34,289 bases of DNA, from contig JAEYFP010000029.1 in the NCBI GenBank assembly GCA_023402845.1, positions 1 through 34,289 on the forward strand, given 5' to 3'. Below the pieces are notes generated by a model. It had not been told where the DNA came from and made no database searches. It was given only the letters and a program-made list of their open reading frames with translations. This DNA is from Bacillota bacterium (GTDB lineage: Bacteria > Bacillota > Clostridia > Lachnospirales > Lachnospiraceae). The number at the start of each line of letters is the position of its first letter. The stretch's first letter is position 1. This document shows, in pieces, positions 9,311 through 17,570 of this stretch. The position numbers were made by a program, and so were the translations under genes.

Positions 9311-9535
9311 TTATACCTCCGTTTCTTTTTCTGCCGGTGTAATATCAAGAAAATACTCTTTCCCGACAGCGAATAATTTTGAGGCTTCCGGGGTAAGCCC
9401 GATTGCATCCAAATTACCATATGGCTCATTTTGAAAGAATTGTTTATTTTCTTCACTTCTAACCGGCTCCAGATGGACATTTGACAATCCATCATCAAAG
9501 TCCGTTTTGTTTCTACACTTAAATCTACAACGCAT
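9311..9535 (-). CDS. Small conserved tail-region protein, unknown
   Basis: A 74-residue protein starting MRCRFKCRNKTDFDDG. The ATG at 9535 has GGAGG eight bases upstream, which favours it over a start 14 codons earlier. It overlaps the gp10-like gene by 11 bases and ends 3 bases before the major tail protein start. No cysteine pair forms a zinc motif, and the rest is mixed alpha/beta (LTPEASKLFAVGKEYFLDITPA). Position suggests a tail component or assembly factor. I do not recognise a named family. Confidence 0.65.
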   Translation of the reverse strand: MRCRFKCRNKTDFDDGLSNVHLEPVRSEENKQFFQNEPYGNLDAIGLTPEASKLFAVGKEYFLDITPAEKETEV

Positions 9536-10040
9536 ATATTTTACCTCCGTTATAATTGTATTTATTTGCCTCTTCATTTATCGTTTTTTGCATCTCATCA
9601 ATTGCCTTTTCTCTTGATTTATTAATCGCCGGTCGAACAAATGGAGCTTTACTGCGGACTGAAGATCCGCTTTCTATGGCTCTGGCCAGAAGTGCATTGG
9701 GCAAACCTCTTGGATATTTTCTGGATTTGTAACTTCCATATCCGTGCCATCCAACTTTTACATTCGTATTTCCCTCTTTGTCTACACCTGTAGGAGTAAT
9801 GCCAAGGTTGTCTAACAAATCTTTTTTCTGACTTCTTGGTAGACCTTCAAATCTTTCGTTTTGTTTTAACTGCCTGAATTTTTCTTCCGGTATTTTATTT
9901 AGTTCATTTCGGATTGCATCCGCTACCGGCTGGGCTCCGACCATAACAATTTTTTTAGCTATTTCCGGCTCATCCATTCCAAAGCTTTCGAGTTGCTTCA
10001 TGTACGCATCAATATCTGGTCCAATCTCCAACCTAGCCAA
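9525..10040 (-). CDS. HK97 gp10-like tail completion protein
   Basis: A 171-residue protein of the HK97-gp10-like family, which helps join head and tail. Family traits are the N-terminal helix (DIDAYMKQLESFG), a central Val/Gly segment (NVKVGWHGYGSYKSRKYPRG), the RSKAPFVRPAINKSR stretch near the end, and a C-terminal helix (AIDEMQKTINEEANKY). The start is probably TTG 10040, which overlaps the previous stop by 8 bases. The spacing from its GGGAGG is long (12), so expression may depend on coupling. In this genome it comes after the tail-terminator-like gene; the opposite order is more usual. Confidence 0.8.
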   Translation of the reverse strand: MARLEIGPDIDAYMKQLESFGMDEPEIAKKIVMVGAQPVADAIRNELNKIPEEKFRQLKQNERFEGLPRSQKKDLLDNLGITPTGVDKEGNTNVKVGWHGYGSYKSRKYPRGLPNALLARAIESGSSVRSKAPFVRPAINKSREKAIDEMQKTINEEANKYNYNGGKIYAL

Positions 10041-10365
10041 TTTTATTCAATACCTCCCAACTCCACTCATAATGGATATATTCGGTTTCCTCTTCGTATT
10101 GTACTGATTCCAATCTCCAAGGTATCCCCGAACGATTCATTGCATCCTGGACTTGATCAAACAAAGGATCGAATTCTGTTTTCGTATATAAATCTAATGT
10201 TCCGGATAAGGTCTGTTCCTGCATGTGATTATCACCATGCATAGAGTCCGCCTGTCCATCCTCGGCCCATAAAATATACTGATCGCTTTTTGTTCCAGCA
10301 ATGTAGTGGAATACTCTTCCGGGCAATATAGATTCGAATATTTCACTAAGTTTTTGCAAATTCAT
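10033..10365 (-). CDS. Tail terminator-like protein
   Basis: A 110-residue protein with an ATG at 10365 and GGAGG six bases upstream. It starts with a helix (LSEIFESILPGRVFHYIAG), then beta strands (GTLDLYTKTEFDPLFDQVQD), and ends with paired strands (WRLESVQYEEETEYIHYEWSWEV). This is the usual pattern of tail terminator/completion proteins that cap the tube and bind the head. It overlaps both neighbours by 8-20 bases in a tightly packed head-tail joining cluster. The assignment rests on size, layout and predicted fold, not on a decisive motif. Confidence 0.65.
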   Translation of the reverse strand: MNLQKLSEIFESILPGRVFHYIAGTKSDQYILWAEDGQADSMHGDNHMQEQTLSGTLDLYTKTEFDPLFDQVQDAMNRSGIPWRLESVQYEEETEYIHYEWSWEVLNKIG

Positions 10366-10666
10366 AGGTTGCCTCCAATCTTTCCAGTGACAAATCCATG
10401 CTTAAAGGAGCATCCCGGGGATACTGTATCTGCTTGATTTCATATTGCAGTCCATCAATCGGAATCACTGCATCCCCATTATTAATATTTGCTCGTTTTG
10501 GAGTACGGAGAAGACGGACTATTTTTGTGTTTGCCTGGGCCGCTGCAAAAAATCTGCTCATGCCTACCGTACGCTCTTCATAATGCAAGTCAGCTTCCTT
10601 CAACTCTAACTCTTTCTTAGGCAGGGCTCCGCTTTTTGAAGCGTTCCTGATTGCATATACCTTCAT
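10346..10666 (-). CDS. Head-tail stopper (head closure) protein
   Basis: A 106-residue protein directly after the connector gene, the normal place of the SPP1 gp16-type stopper that plugs the portal channel. It is mostly beta: KELELKEADLHYEERTVGMSR, TKIVRLLRT, GDAVIPIDGLQYEIKQIQ, and LSLERLEATY at the end. The LERLEA C-terminal strand and the IDGLQYEIKQIQ hairpin are common in this family. The start is ATG 10666 with a weak GATGGGAT upstream, only 8 bases after the previous stop. Function is inferred from position and fold. Confidence 0.65.
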   Translation of the reverse strand: MKVYAIRNASKSGALPKKELELKEADLHYEERTVGMSRFFAAAQANTKIVRLLRTPKRANINNGDAVIPIDGLQYEIKQIQYPRDAPLSMDLSLERLEATYEFAKT

Positions 10667-10673
10667 TATCCCA

Positions 10674-10997
10674 TCATTGTATGTCTGTGTTTTTATCCTT
10701 ATATGCCCCCACCTCCTGAATTATTTGAAGAGATAAAAGTTCAGAAAGATAATTATTCTGAAAATCACTTAAAGCATTTGACCTCGCATATAGGCAGTAG
10801 TCAAAAAGCAACTCTCTTGGCTTATCCTCTACCATATATTGCAGTTCAGCCCCTGCTGTCCGGTCAAGATATTTCATGCCGCGTAATATAATGCCGGTCA
10901 CCTTTTTGTCTGTTTGATCATCGTTCCATGTAATATCAAGATAACTTTTTACATCTTCAAGCAATCCATCCGGCAATTCTTTATTCTCTGTTGCCAT
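10674..10997 (-). CDS. Head-tail connector (gp6-like)
   Basis: A 107-residue, all-helical protein placed first after the capsid gene and its terminator, as expected for HK97 gp6/SPP1 gp15-type adaptors under the portal. Family-like features are the opening helix LLEDVKSYLDITWNDDQTD, the segment VTGIILRGMKYLDRTAG, and RELLFDYCLYARSNALSDFQ followed by a helix with SELLSLQI. The ATG at 10997 has GGCGGTG upstream. It starts the group of four short head-tail joining genes. Confidence 0.8.
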   Translation of the reverse strand: MATENKELPDGLLEDVKSYLDITWNDDQTDKKVTGIILRGMKYLDRTAGAELQYMVEDKPRELLFDYCLYARSNALSDFQNNYLSELLSLQIIQEVGAYKDKNTDIQ

Positions 10998-11010
10998 ACT
11001 TTCACCGCCT

Positions 11011-11043
11011 ATAAAAATATGAGGCCTGCATTATACAGGCCTC
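11011..11043 (-). terminator. Terminator after the major capsid gene
   Basis: A perfect 8-bp GC-rich stem (GAGGCCTG and CAGGCCTC, 7-base loop) is followed on the minus strand by ATATTTTTAT. It lies between the capsid gene and the connector, so most transcripts would end after the abundant capsid protein. Confidence 0.85.
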
Positions 11044-11055
11044 GTTATTCATATC

Positions 11056-12585
11056 TTAAGATTTCGTTACCGTGATTACATAGGTCTCGGTCTCCGTGCC
11101 GCTGATCACATTAATAGTGACAATGTTTTCACCGTTTTCCCACGTTGCAGCGGATCCATTGACAACAGGAGTAGAACCATTCAGAATTTCAATGGTTGCT
11201 TCCGAGTCCATCGCTGTAGCAGTTATGGTATTTGTTGCATTTGCCGTATCAGCTGTATAGATAAATACCGATTTGTTGAAGGAAGGAGACAACGCCAAGC
11301 TTCCAATCGATAAGCTGGCTAATCTTGCATCAAATCTTCCCAGTACACTGATCGATTCATTCGCAACATAAACCTGTTGAACATACGGCTGCAATCCAGA
11401 AATGTCAAGCAGCATAAAGGAATTATTGTCTTTCGGCTGCCCATGTCCATAGAATTTAGTAAGATAAATTCTTTCATCTTCAAGGAAATGATAGCTATCA
11501 TCATAGTCAATCTTTCCGCTCTTTCCGGTCCCTGCTGCCATCATGTATCTCTTTGCAACGCCTATAATCGCTTCACCTTGTTTCATTTTTGCCGACTGAA
11601 CTACTGTTGTCGGGAAGGGGAACACATTGTAGGAGTATGTACCGTCTACGGATCTAGGAGTAGTTGCCGGCATAATCTTTGTCAGATAATCTTTCGGGTT
11701 AACAACAAGGATTACACTATTTACCACCCTGGTATGTCCATTCTCAGTTTCTGCCAGCTTAACAAGGATATTGCCATAGGAAACAGGATCAAGAGCATTT
11801 AATACTACTTTATCCTTATCCTGATATCCAGTCACCGGATCAACTGATTTTGTCATATCCTTACGCATTCCGATGGGTTCATGGAGGTTTGGTGTTTGCC
11901 CTTTGCCGTTCAAAATGCCATCTTCTAATCCAAGATATAAAGCTTCACCTAAAATTGCTCTCACATACTTATCCATCCAAACCGGGCCAAGATCAAGCAT
12001 CGCTTTGCATACCGGGATAAATGCAGATAATTTGTTCTGCTGTAGGTCGATTCTCTTAAATCCGGATGTCAGTTTCTTGATTATTTCTGCGCACAGCGGG
12101 GACCAGGTTGCCAGCTGCTCCGTATTTGCATTAAGAAGCCATTCGGTAACAGCTCCAGCATTTTGAAAATCAATTGCATCCAACAGTGGATGTTCTGTTG
12201 TCAGGTCATCGAACACATCATCAATAATTGTTCTAGGCATTACGACATCCAGGTTATCAAGCGCCTGCTGCGGGTTTTTTTGCCTCATTGCTGTAATGAG
12301 CGCATTGTAATACTTATTTTCCTCTGATGTGAGCTGTCTGCATCCGCGCTGTGCCAAAACATTTGCATCATTGCTCTGAATTGTCTGATCATATTCTGCC
12401 CGGATCGTTTCCTGTATGGAGTTGGCCAGATCATTGAATGCCTGGGAGTATGCACCCGCATCATTCTCTGTAATTGCCTTGCTCATTCTCGCAAGGATTT
12501 CACTTCTCTCCTGCTGAATCACATCAAGATTCCTCATTGCAAAAAATTGAAGATTGGTTTTAATTACATTTTTGTTTCTGTTCAT
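11056..12585 (-). CDS. Major capsid protein (HK97 fold) with C-terminal cadherin-like domain
   Basis: A 509-residue capsid subunit. The start (NVIKTNLQFFA) and the helical region at ~20-120 match the scaffold-like delta domain that the prohead protease removes in HK97-type phages. The central part (MPRTIIDDVFDDLTTEHPLL, GLEDGILNGKGQTPNLHEPI, VVNPKDYLTKIMPATTP) is typical HK97-fold capsid. Residues ~417-509 form an extra all-beta domain (LASLSIGSLALSPSFNKSV, ENIVTINVISGTETETYVIT) like the cadherin-like/Big-type sandwich PF12733. It probably projects from the capsid surface. The gene lies after the protease gene and before a terminator. Confidence 0.9.
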   Translation of the reverse strand: MNRNKNVIKTNLQFFAMRNLDVIQQERSEILARMSKAITENDAGAYSQAFNDLANSIQETIRAEYDQTIQSNDANVLAQRGCRQLTSEENKYYNALITAMRQKNPQQALDNLDVVMPRTIIDDVFDDLTTEHPLLDAIDFQNAGAVTEWLLNANTEQLATWSPLCAEIIKKLTSGFKRIDLQQNKLSAFIPVCKAMLDLGPVWMDKYVRAILGEALYLGLEDGILNGKGQTPNLHEPIGMRKDMTKSVDPVTGYQDKDKVVLNALDPVSYGNILVKLAETENGHTRVVNSVILVVNPKDYLTKIMPATTPRSVDGTYSYNVFPFPTTVVQSAKMKQGEAIIGVAKRYMMAAGTGKSGKIDYDDSYHFLEDERIYLTKFYGHGQPKDNNSFMLLDISGLQPYVQQVYVANESISVLGRFDARLASLSIGSLALSPSFNKSVFIYTADTANATNTITATAMDSEATIEILNGSTPVVNGSAATWENGENIVTINVISGTETETYVITVTKS

Positions 12586-12610
12586 AACTAATCATCCTTT
12601 CTTAATTGAA

Positions 12611-13315
12611 TTAGCCGGTTATAAGTCCAGCCAAAAATTTTCTGATATCCTGATTCTCTTGTTCCGGTAAATTCGATTCTGGTGTATTATTTTCAGTTTC
12701 TTTTGGTGTTTCAACCGGCATCAACATAAATTCAATGACTTTTTTTCTCACACTTTGATTTGGGTTCTTGCTGTTATTATCATTGATTACAGAGGTTGCA
12801 AAGCCCATTTCCAGTGCATCCTGCGGACTAATCCATGACTCTTTATCAAGCAGCTCCTTTAATTCTTCCTCTGTGATGCTTACGTGATTCATGTAAGCAT
12901 TGATGGAGGCCTGAGTTATTGTCTCCAGATCATCTGCTTGTTTCCTGAGTTCATTTGCATTTCCGGCAGTATAGGTCCATGCATTATGCACAAACAATAA
13001 AGAGGCAATTGACATAATTCTTTCATCTCCGGCCATAAAAATAACGCTTGCAATGGATGCTGCAAATCCATCACAAAACGTCTTAATTTTTGCCTTATGC
13101 CGTCTTAGCGAATTGTAAATCGCCAATCCCTCTGCTACTTCCCCTCCGTAACTATTGATATAAACATTGATAACATCTACATCCAGCCCTTCAATTTCCT
13201 TGGAAAGCGTATAACTTGATACATCGCTTTCCTGCCAAGTCCAGGACGTTATATCACCGTATATATCAATACTTGCTTCTCTGTCTTCCTGAACTAATAA
13301 GTAATATTTTTTCAG
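12611..13315 (-). CDS. ClpP-like prohead protease, probable CTG start
   Basis: A ClpP-fold head maturation protease of 234 residues. The motif INSYGGEVAEGLAIYNSL (53-70) is the ClpP oxyanion region. The nucleophile is Ser87 in GFAASIAS, and the likely His is His110 in LFVHNAW. A QDALEMGFA motif follows near the expected acidic residue. The conserved N-terminal strands (KKYYLLVQEDREASIDIYG) lie upstream of any ATG, GTG or TTG in this frame. An in-frame TGA sits three codons before a CTG at 13315. That CTG has AAGGGAG nine bases upstream and shares its TG with the portal stop (CTGA). Starting at the TTG at 13126 would delete the Gly-Gly motif. Initiation at CTG, by coupling to the portal gene, is therefore inferred. 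Confidence 0.85.
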   Translation of the reverse strand: MKKYYLLVQEDREASIDIYGDITSWTWQESDVSSYTLSKEIEGLDVDVINVYINSYGGEVAEGLAIYNSLRRHKAKIKTFCDGFAASIASVIFMAGDERIMSIASLLFVHNAWTYTAGNANELRKQADDLETITQASINAYMNHVSITEEELKELLDKESWISPQDALEMGFATSVINDNNSKNPNQSVRKKVIEFMLMPVETPKETENNTPESNLPEQENQDIRKFLAGLITG

Positions 13316-14475
13316 TTCTGTTCACTCCCTTCTATCGATTTCAAAAGCTCCTCGATTGATGTATAATTTTTTGTCATAAAATATTTGTTCGCCCACTCCT
13401 CATTGATTGGCTCCTGGCTCAATGCCTTACGGATATCATTAACGCAAAAGCATCCGCTAGAAATTAATTTATCAACTGCAGCTGTAATGCTGAACAAATC
13501 AATATGCTTGATTGTACAGGTATCAATTATAACCTTGGTACCTCTTAAAAACTCCTCTTTTCCAATTCTTTTTCGATTAATCTCCTCCTGAAGCATGTCC
13601 ACCAATGGATCAACGCAGAATGTTAGAAGCTGTTCCACCGCACTGTCAACCCCTTGCACATCTCCTCTTAATAGCACCGGAGGGACATTAAGGGATTTTG
13701 CTGTAAAATCAGAAATATCATCAATCAAAGCCCGGATATCTCTGGTACTTTCATTCGAATAAGTTTTAGAACCAATTTCTTCAAACTTTTGCCCTTTTCC
13801 AAGAGAAATAATGGCATCACCTTTACTCATAAATTCCTTGAACTTATTCGTGATTAAATCATCAAATATTTTCCTCTCATCTGTTCCGGCAATCGGGAGT
13901 GTCTCATAATTAAATATTCCTTTGGTCCCTCGCGATTTTTGAAAAGCTTTCATGCTGTAAGTAATGAGTTTGACATAGCTTTCATACAGTAAATCTGTGA
14001 CGTTCTTCATGTTTTTTTCGGATAATGTGAAATATAAAACTTCCGATTGCTTGAACGTTCTCTGAAAAACAAGATCACCGACAGTAACCTGCGTGAACAC
14101 ATCTTCAAAGAGTGCATAAGGTGTTTTTACAAAATCATCTGCAACAATTAACTGTCCGTTTTGCTCAATTATCAGGCATTCATTTTCCAGGTATAACTGA
14201 GATATCCACTTATGAATAAAGCCGGAGGAGTTTTGATTTTTATTCGGCTCAATATTCCATAGATAATATTCAGCAGCTTTCTTTTCTTCCCCTCTGATAT
14301 ATGTTTTGAATTCACATTTACTTACTGCATTTGCAATAATATTGACGGTACTCCAGAATGCTATTTCACGAATATGTATCTCGCTATAGTACTCCTCTAT
14401 CTGGTTCCGGATGTCGGCTCCACTCAGCGATACCATTCCGCCGAGTTTTTTAGCAATCCAATTAATTAATCCCAA
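13312..14475 (-). CDS. Portal protein (HK97 family)
   Basis: A 387-residue portal subunit that forms the dodecameric DNA entry ring. Family-like segments are the N-terminal MGLINWIAKKLGGM and EIAFWSTVNIIANAVSKCEF. Next come YLENECLIIEQNGQL, then FKEFMSKGDAIISLGKGQKF and the conserved DISDFTAKSLNVPPVLLRGD (clip/stem region). VDPLVDMLQEEINRKR follows. The start is TTG 14475 behind an AGGAGG about 11 bases upstream. It lies between the large terminase and the protease gene, whose CTG start it overlaps by 4 bases. Confidence 0.9.
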   Translation of the reverse strand: MGLINWIAKKLGGMVSLSGADIRNQIEEYYSEIHIREIAFWSTVNIIANAVSKCEFKTYIRGEEKKAAEYYLWNIEPNKNQNSSGFIHKWISQLYLENECLIIEQNGQLIVADDFVKTPYALFEDVFTQVTVGDLVFQRTFKQSEVLYFTLSEKNMKNVTDLLYESYVKLITYSMKAFQKSRGTKGIFNYETLPIAGTDERKIFDDLITNKFKEFMSKGDAIISLGKGQKFEEIGSKTYSNESTRDIRALIDDISDFTAKSLNVPPVLLRGDVQGVDSAVEQLLTFCVDPLVDMLQEEINRKRIGKEEFLRGTKVIIDTCTIKHIDLFSITAAVDKLISSGCFCVNDIRKALSQEPINEEWANKYFMTKNYTSIEELLKSIEGSEQN

Positions 14476-14490
14476 TCTATCACCACCCTC

Positions 14491-16188
14491 CTATATTGTG
14501 ATTACCGGCAAGTCATTATACTCGCTCTGTCCGGTTCCTAATGCATCTTCTATACACATCGAATGTACCAATGCCATGAACGGGTCTGTTTTTCTGCTCT
14601 TTCCTTCAATTTTAGCGTAATAGTAGTTTCCTGTATCAGTTCCCTGCTTCTTACCACTTACAACTAATTTGGTATTATTGGTTGCCCATCGTAATGGAGG
14701 ACAATCCCCCCATATAAAGTAATGATTAACAAAGCAACTATCAATAACCGGAACCACCTTCATAATGTCGGAAGGTCTGACCAGATAAACATTCTTCCTC
14801 TCCTTTGCATCAAACCCAACCTTTTTGAGTGCATCCGCTAATAATGCATATCTGTAATTATCCAATGCTAGTTTTTCGATATTGTAAAGCAACGCCATTT
14901 CTGCAATAAATTGCGCTATTAGATCCGGACTGATTTCTACATCGTCAACTAAGGTAATATGTTCATCTTCTGCCCACTGTTTCCATGGTATTTTTAATCT
15001 CGGGATATCTTTTGATTTCAGACACAACCAGGAATGATTGATATCTATTCTCATATTTCCATCTTTGAAATGAATATTAACAGAAGCAAAATCCGTTACC
15101 TTAACATAGTCGATTCCAACAACAGCCATTCTACCTTTGACTTCCGGAATAGGCTTGTTTGTAGCTTCAATATTGGACCAATCCGTTACGGCAATTTCTG
15201 CATTGCTCTTGGGCCAGTTCATCCGCTTTGTATAAAAGTCCCTCTCTATGCTTGGAGTATATTTCATTTTGATAAACTCGGCTTTCATGATCTTCAGCAA
15301 CTCTGGAAGATATTTAAGCGAGGGATTCGCCTTATGCCACATTTTAGGATCTAAGGCTTCCTCTTCGCTTTCGATGTGATAAAGCAGAGGAAGAAAGCCC
15401 AAGTCTTTAATAATGCCATTTAAGACATCCTTAGCAAGCTTCAATTTATCATCAAGTACCCCATCACGGATATGCCCGTTTGTGGTAATGTAAAAAATTC
15501 TTGAATGCTTGCGCTTACCAAACCCCGATGTAAATACACTGATCATGTCATAATTCTCATATTCATGTATTTCATCGAAGATCAGGCAGGCGGATCGTTT
15601 ACCGTCTTTTGTCCTTGCATTTGAGGTATTATACTTTATGTACGATTTTGTAATAAGGTTGGTAATTATAACCTTTGTTTTATGGAAAAACCTTTTTAGT
15701 TTTTTCCAGTTCTTTTCTAAGACTTCGTAAATATCATTGAATGAAGTTTCGGACTGGTCCTGGCTGTTTGCAATAATATCAACGTTGTAACCTTTAATAC
15801 CGTGATAATGAGTGGTAAGGTACCAGGCTACCGGAGATATGAATCCGTTCTTTCCATTACCTCTTCCCATTTCAATTAATATCTCATCAAATACTACAGT
15901 ATCGCTGGATTTATAATAGCAATGGATTAGAGCAAATATAAAAAGCTCCCAGTCAAATAACTTTATTTCAAAGTATCTTTCTGTGAGCTCTACCGCTTTT
16001 ACTATTTTTTCGTGATCAATAAATACATCCGGGTGATTAAGCTTCTCCTCAATTAAATCATGTGCCAATAATATATCGTTGTTTACAACAATTTCACCGC
16101 GCCGGCACCCATCAATGTAACTGTCGATGTAAGGGTGATAGTTTTTTTCTCTACATTTCCAAGTCAAAATCTTTATCACCATCCTCAA
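14491..16188 (-). CDS. Terminase large subunit (TerL)
   Basis: The 565-residue DNA-packaging motor. A Walker A variant lies at ~106-115 (EMGRGNGKNG), Walker B at ~201-210 (CLIFDEIHEY), and the coupling motif YITTNG at ~233. The RNase H-like nuclease domain begins at AVVGIDYVKVTDF, with further acidic residues in LVDDVEISPD and, near the C-terminus, KTDPFMALVHSM. The family is the HK97/phage terminase-1 type paired with P27-like small subunits. The start is uncertain. TTG 16188, ATG 16182 and GTG 16179 are all in frame, with only a weak GAGG near them, and the gene overlaps terS by 38 bases at most. Coupled translation is likely. Confidence 0.93.
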   Translation of the reverse strand: MRMVIKILTWKCREKNYHPYIDSYIDGCRRGEIVVNNDILLAHDLIEEKLNHPDVFIDHEKIVKAVELTERYFEIKLFDWELFIFALIHCYYKSSDTVVFDEILIEMGRGNGKNGFISPVAWYLTTHYHGIKGYNVDIIANSQDQSETSFNDIYEVLEKNWKKLKRFFHKTKVIITNLITKSYIKYNTSNARTKDGKRSACLIFDEIHEYENYDMISVFTSGFGKRKHSRIFYITTNGHIRDGVLDDKLKLAKDVLNGIIKDLGFLPLLYHIESEEEALDPKMWHKANPSLKYLPELLKIMKAEFIKMKYTPSIERDFYTKRMNWPKSNAEIAVTDWSNIEATNKPIPEVKGRMAVVGIDYVKVTDFASVNIHFKDGNMRIDINHSWLCLKSKDIPRLKIPWKQWAEDEHITLVDDVEISPDLIAQFIAEMALLYNIEKLALDNYRYALLADALKKVGFDAKERKNVYLVRPSDIMKVVPVIDSCFVNHYFIWGDCPPLRWATNNTKLVVSGKKQGTDTGNYYYAKIEGKSRKTDPFMALVHSMCIEDALGTGQSEYNDLPVITI

Positions 16189-16483
16189 TAGATGGCTTTA
16201 TGCCGAGAGCATCTAACAATTTCAACATCTGCCCATTAATCTTAACCAACTGATCCACACTATCGTTCTTTTTATATCCTGTTTGTCCACCGCCATTATT
16301 CCATTCCACTGATACACCACGATCTTTAATGTCATTGATCAGTTCTTTTTTAGTATCATACATATCCATGTAATCATTAATAAGGTCAAGGTAATGGCTT
16401 CCTATGGTGCCGTTCCTTTCAAGCTGATCCAGCAGATCCCTTTTTATTTCCTTCCTGGATATTTTCCCGTTTTTACTTGGCAT
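16151..16483 (-). CDS. Terminase small subunit (P27 family)
   Basis: A 110-residue DNA-recognition subunit. It has the P27-family layout: a basic N-terminus (KNGKISRKEIKRDLLDQLER), the helix YLDLINDYMDMYDTKKELIN, IKDRGVSVEWNNGGGQ, and a C-terminal helix with LVKINGQMLKLLDALGIKPS. ATG 16483 has AAAGGGGG seven bases upstream and is preferred to the GTG one codon earlier. Together with the upstream HNH gene it suggests cos-type packaging. Confidence 0.85.
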   Translation of the reverse strand: MPSKNGKISRKEIKRDLLDQLERNGTIGSHYLDLINDYMDMYDTKKELINDIKDRGVSVEWNNGGGQTGYKKNDSVDQLVKINGQMLKLLDALGIKPSIEDGDKDFDLEM

Positions 16484-16578
16484 CACCCCACCCCCTTTAC
16501 ATTTGATTTGCAGAATTTATCTTTTGTCTACCCCATAGCCGAGTAACGCCGTCTGGAATTAAAATGCGTTTTATTTTG

Positions 16579-16592
16579 ACCGGGGGTATACC
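16579..16592. other. Possible cos-region element (weak)
   Basis: The gap between the zinc-ribbon gene and terS (16487-16597) holds ACCGGGGGTATACC, including the perfect palindrome GGTATACC at 16585-16592. Phages with an HNH nuclease next to P27-type terminase usually have their cohesive-end site close to these genes. There is no direct proof that this is the cut site; it is only the most structured sequence in the gap. Confidence 0.2.
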
Positions 16593-16597
16593 ACTGC

Positions 16598-16993
16598 TTA
16601 CGATCCTTTTTGTATTCTTAGCTTTATTGTTCCTGCCCAAAAAGGATTTACCAGCTTCCACATCTCCACTATATCTTCTTCTAAAAGAATTAACTCATTG
16701 CTACCTGCACCACGATGAAGTTTATTATACATATTACTTCCGTCAAGCATATCATATATTCTTGATCCAATAGATACCCTGTCAGCTTCTGAAATATCTA
16801 TCATGAATTTCCTATGTTTCTTTCTGTCAGTAGAAAATTCTATTCCAATAATATTGCCAAGTCCCTCTCTGGTTCCCTTGTTAATTTGTTTTAGCATTCC
16901 ATTGCAATGATTGCATTTGTGTCCATCAGAAGTGCGTTCGGGATATGCCATCATTTTTTTACACTGCATACATTGAAACAATATGTATTCCAT
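16598..16993 (-). CDS. Zinc-ribbon protein in packaging region, unknown
   Basis: A 131-residue protein starting MEYILFQCMQCKK. Two CxxC pairs near the N-terminus (CMQC and CNHC, about 18 residues apart) make a zinc ribbon. The rest is mixed (GLGNIIGIEFSTDRKKHRKF, then SELILLEEDIVEMWKLVNPF). ATG 16993 follows GGTGG by five bases and is only three bases beyond the HNH stop. A GTG three codons earlier would overlap the HNH gene. The position between the HNH nuclease and terminase suggests a packaging or DNA-binding accessory role. I do not know the family. Confidence 0.65.
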   Translation of the reverse strand: MEYILFQCMQCKKMMAYPERTSDGHKCNHCNGMLKQINKGTREGLGNIIGIEFSTDRKKHRKFMIDISEADRVSIGSRIYDMLDGSNMYNKLHRGAGSNELILLEEDIVEMWKLVNPFWAGTIKLRIQKGS

Positions 16994-16995
16994 GC

Positions 16996-17346
16996 TTACC
17001 ACCTTTCCTCAGTTAACGGTTCCTTCTTTTCCTTTTGCCTGTAGCCGTGCCGTATCTCATGACAATCGTGACATAAAGGAACCAGGTTGATATATTCTTT
17101 TCCTTGAAATATGTACCGCTTACTTAAGGCAAGTTCCGGATGCTTGCGAACATATTGATTATGGTGTACATGATTCGCCTTAGTATAATATCCTCTGCCT
17201 TTACAATCTTGACATTCATATTTATACTCTTCCAGTACTTCCCATCTGACCTTTCTAAATTCTTTTGAAACATAGAATTCATGCAGCCTGTTTTCAGCTA
17301 TAAGCCTGCTTATCCATCTCCCACATTCTTCCAGTGTCAAATTCAT
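16996..17346 (-). CDS. HNH endonuclease of the packaging module
   Basis: A 116-residue HNH nuclease. A zinc-binding CxxC lies at 45/48 (YECQDCKG), the catalytic stretch ANHVHHNQY at 57-64, the central Asn in YINLVPL (~87), and CHDCHEIRHG at 92-101 supplies the second zinc pair and last His. Small HNH proteins next to terminase are needed with TerL for cos cleavage in HK97-like phages. It is the first gene of the late module after a 224-base non-coding gap. The start is ATG 17346 in a T/A-rich leader with a GGGGAAAAAA-type site. Confidence 0.85.
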   Translation of the reverse strand: MNLTLEECGRWISRLIAENRLHEFYVSKEFRKVRWEVLEEYKYECQDCKGRGYYTKANHVHHNQYVRKHPELALSKRYIFQGKEYINLVPLCHDCHEIRHGYRQKEKKEPLTEERW

Positions 17347-17446
17347 TTTTTTCCCCTTTTTTCATCCAACATTTTAAAATCGCTGTAAGCCTTGATTTAT
17401 AAGGCAAAACAGGCACTTTTTATGCTGTTTTTTATGTCATTTGAAT

Positions 17447-17473
17447 TTGACATATCTTGTAATTGTGTATAAT
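17447..17473 (+). promoter_or_regulatory. Promoter-like hexamers in the late-module leader (plus strand)
   Basis: TTGACA at 17447 and TATAAT at 17468 are perfect hexamers, but the spacer is only 15 bases, which is poor for sigma-70. Transcription would run antisense to the recombinase at 17571. It may be chance in AT-rich DNA. The whole 17347-17570 gap, ahead of the packaging genes, is where a minus-strand late promoter is expected; I see no convincing minus-strand -35/-10 pair, as expected for an activator-dependent promoter. Confidence 0.3.
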
Positions 17474-17524
17474 TCGTTTGATAGAGTATCTTCTATATAC
17501 CGCCTTAAAATATATATTTTCTAT

Positions 17525-17547
17525 TTGACAATTACTCAATGTGTCAA
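17525..17547. promoter_or_regulatory. Inverted repeat, candidate activator site for late promoter
   Basis: TTGACA (17525-17530) and TGTCAA (17542-17547) form perfect 6-bp arms around an 11-base spacer, about 180 bases upstream of the HNH gene. The minus strand reads TTGACA here, but the -10 position (ATAGAA) is weak. That pattern fits a late promoter needing an activator such as the ArpU-like protein. This is inference from layout. Confidence 0.35.
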
Positions 17548-17570
17548 GTTGAACGGTATAAAAAAATAGA

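Noticed and set aside
11377..11802. A 141-codon plus-strand frame inside the capsid gene
   Set aside because: Reverse side of a clear major capsid gene with no start signals.
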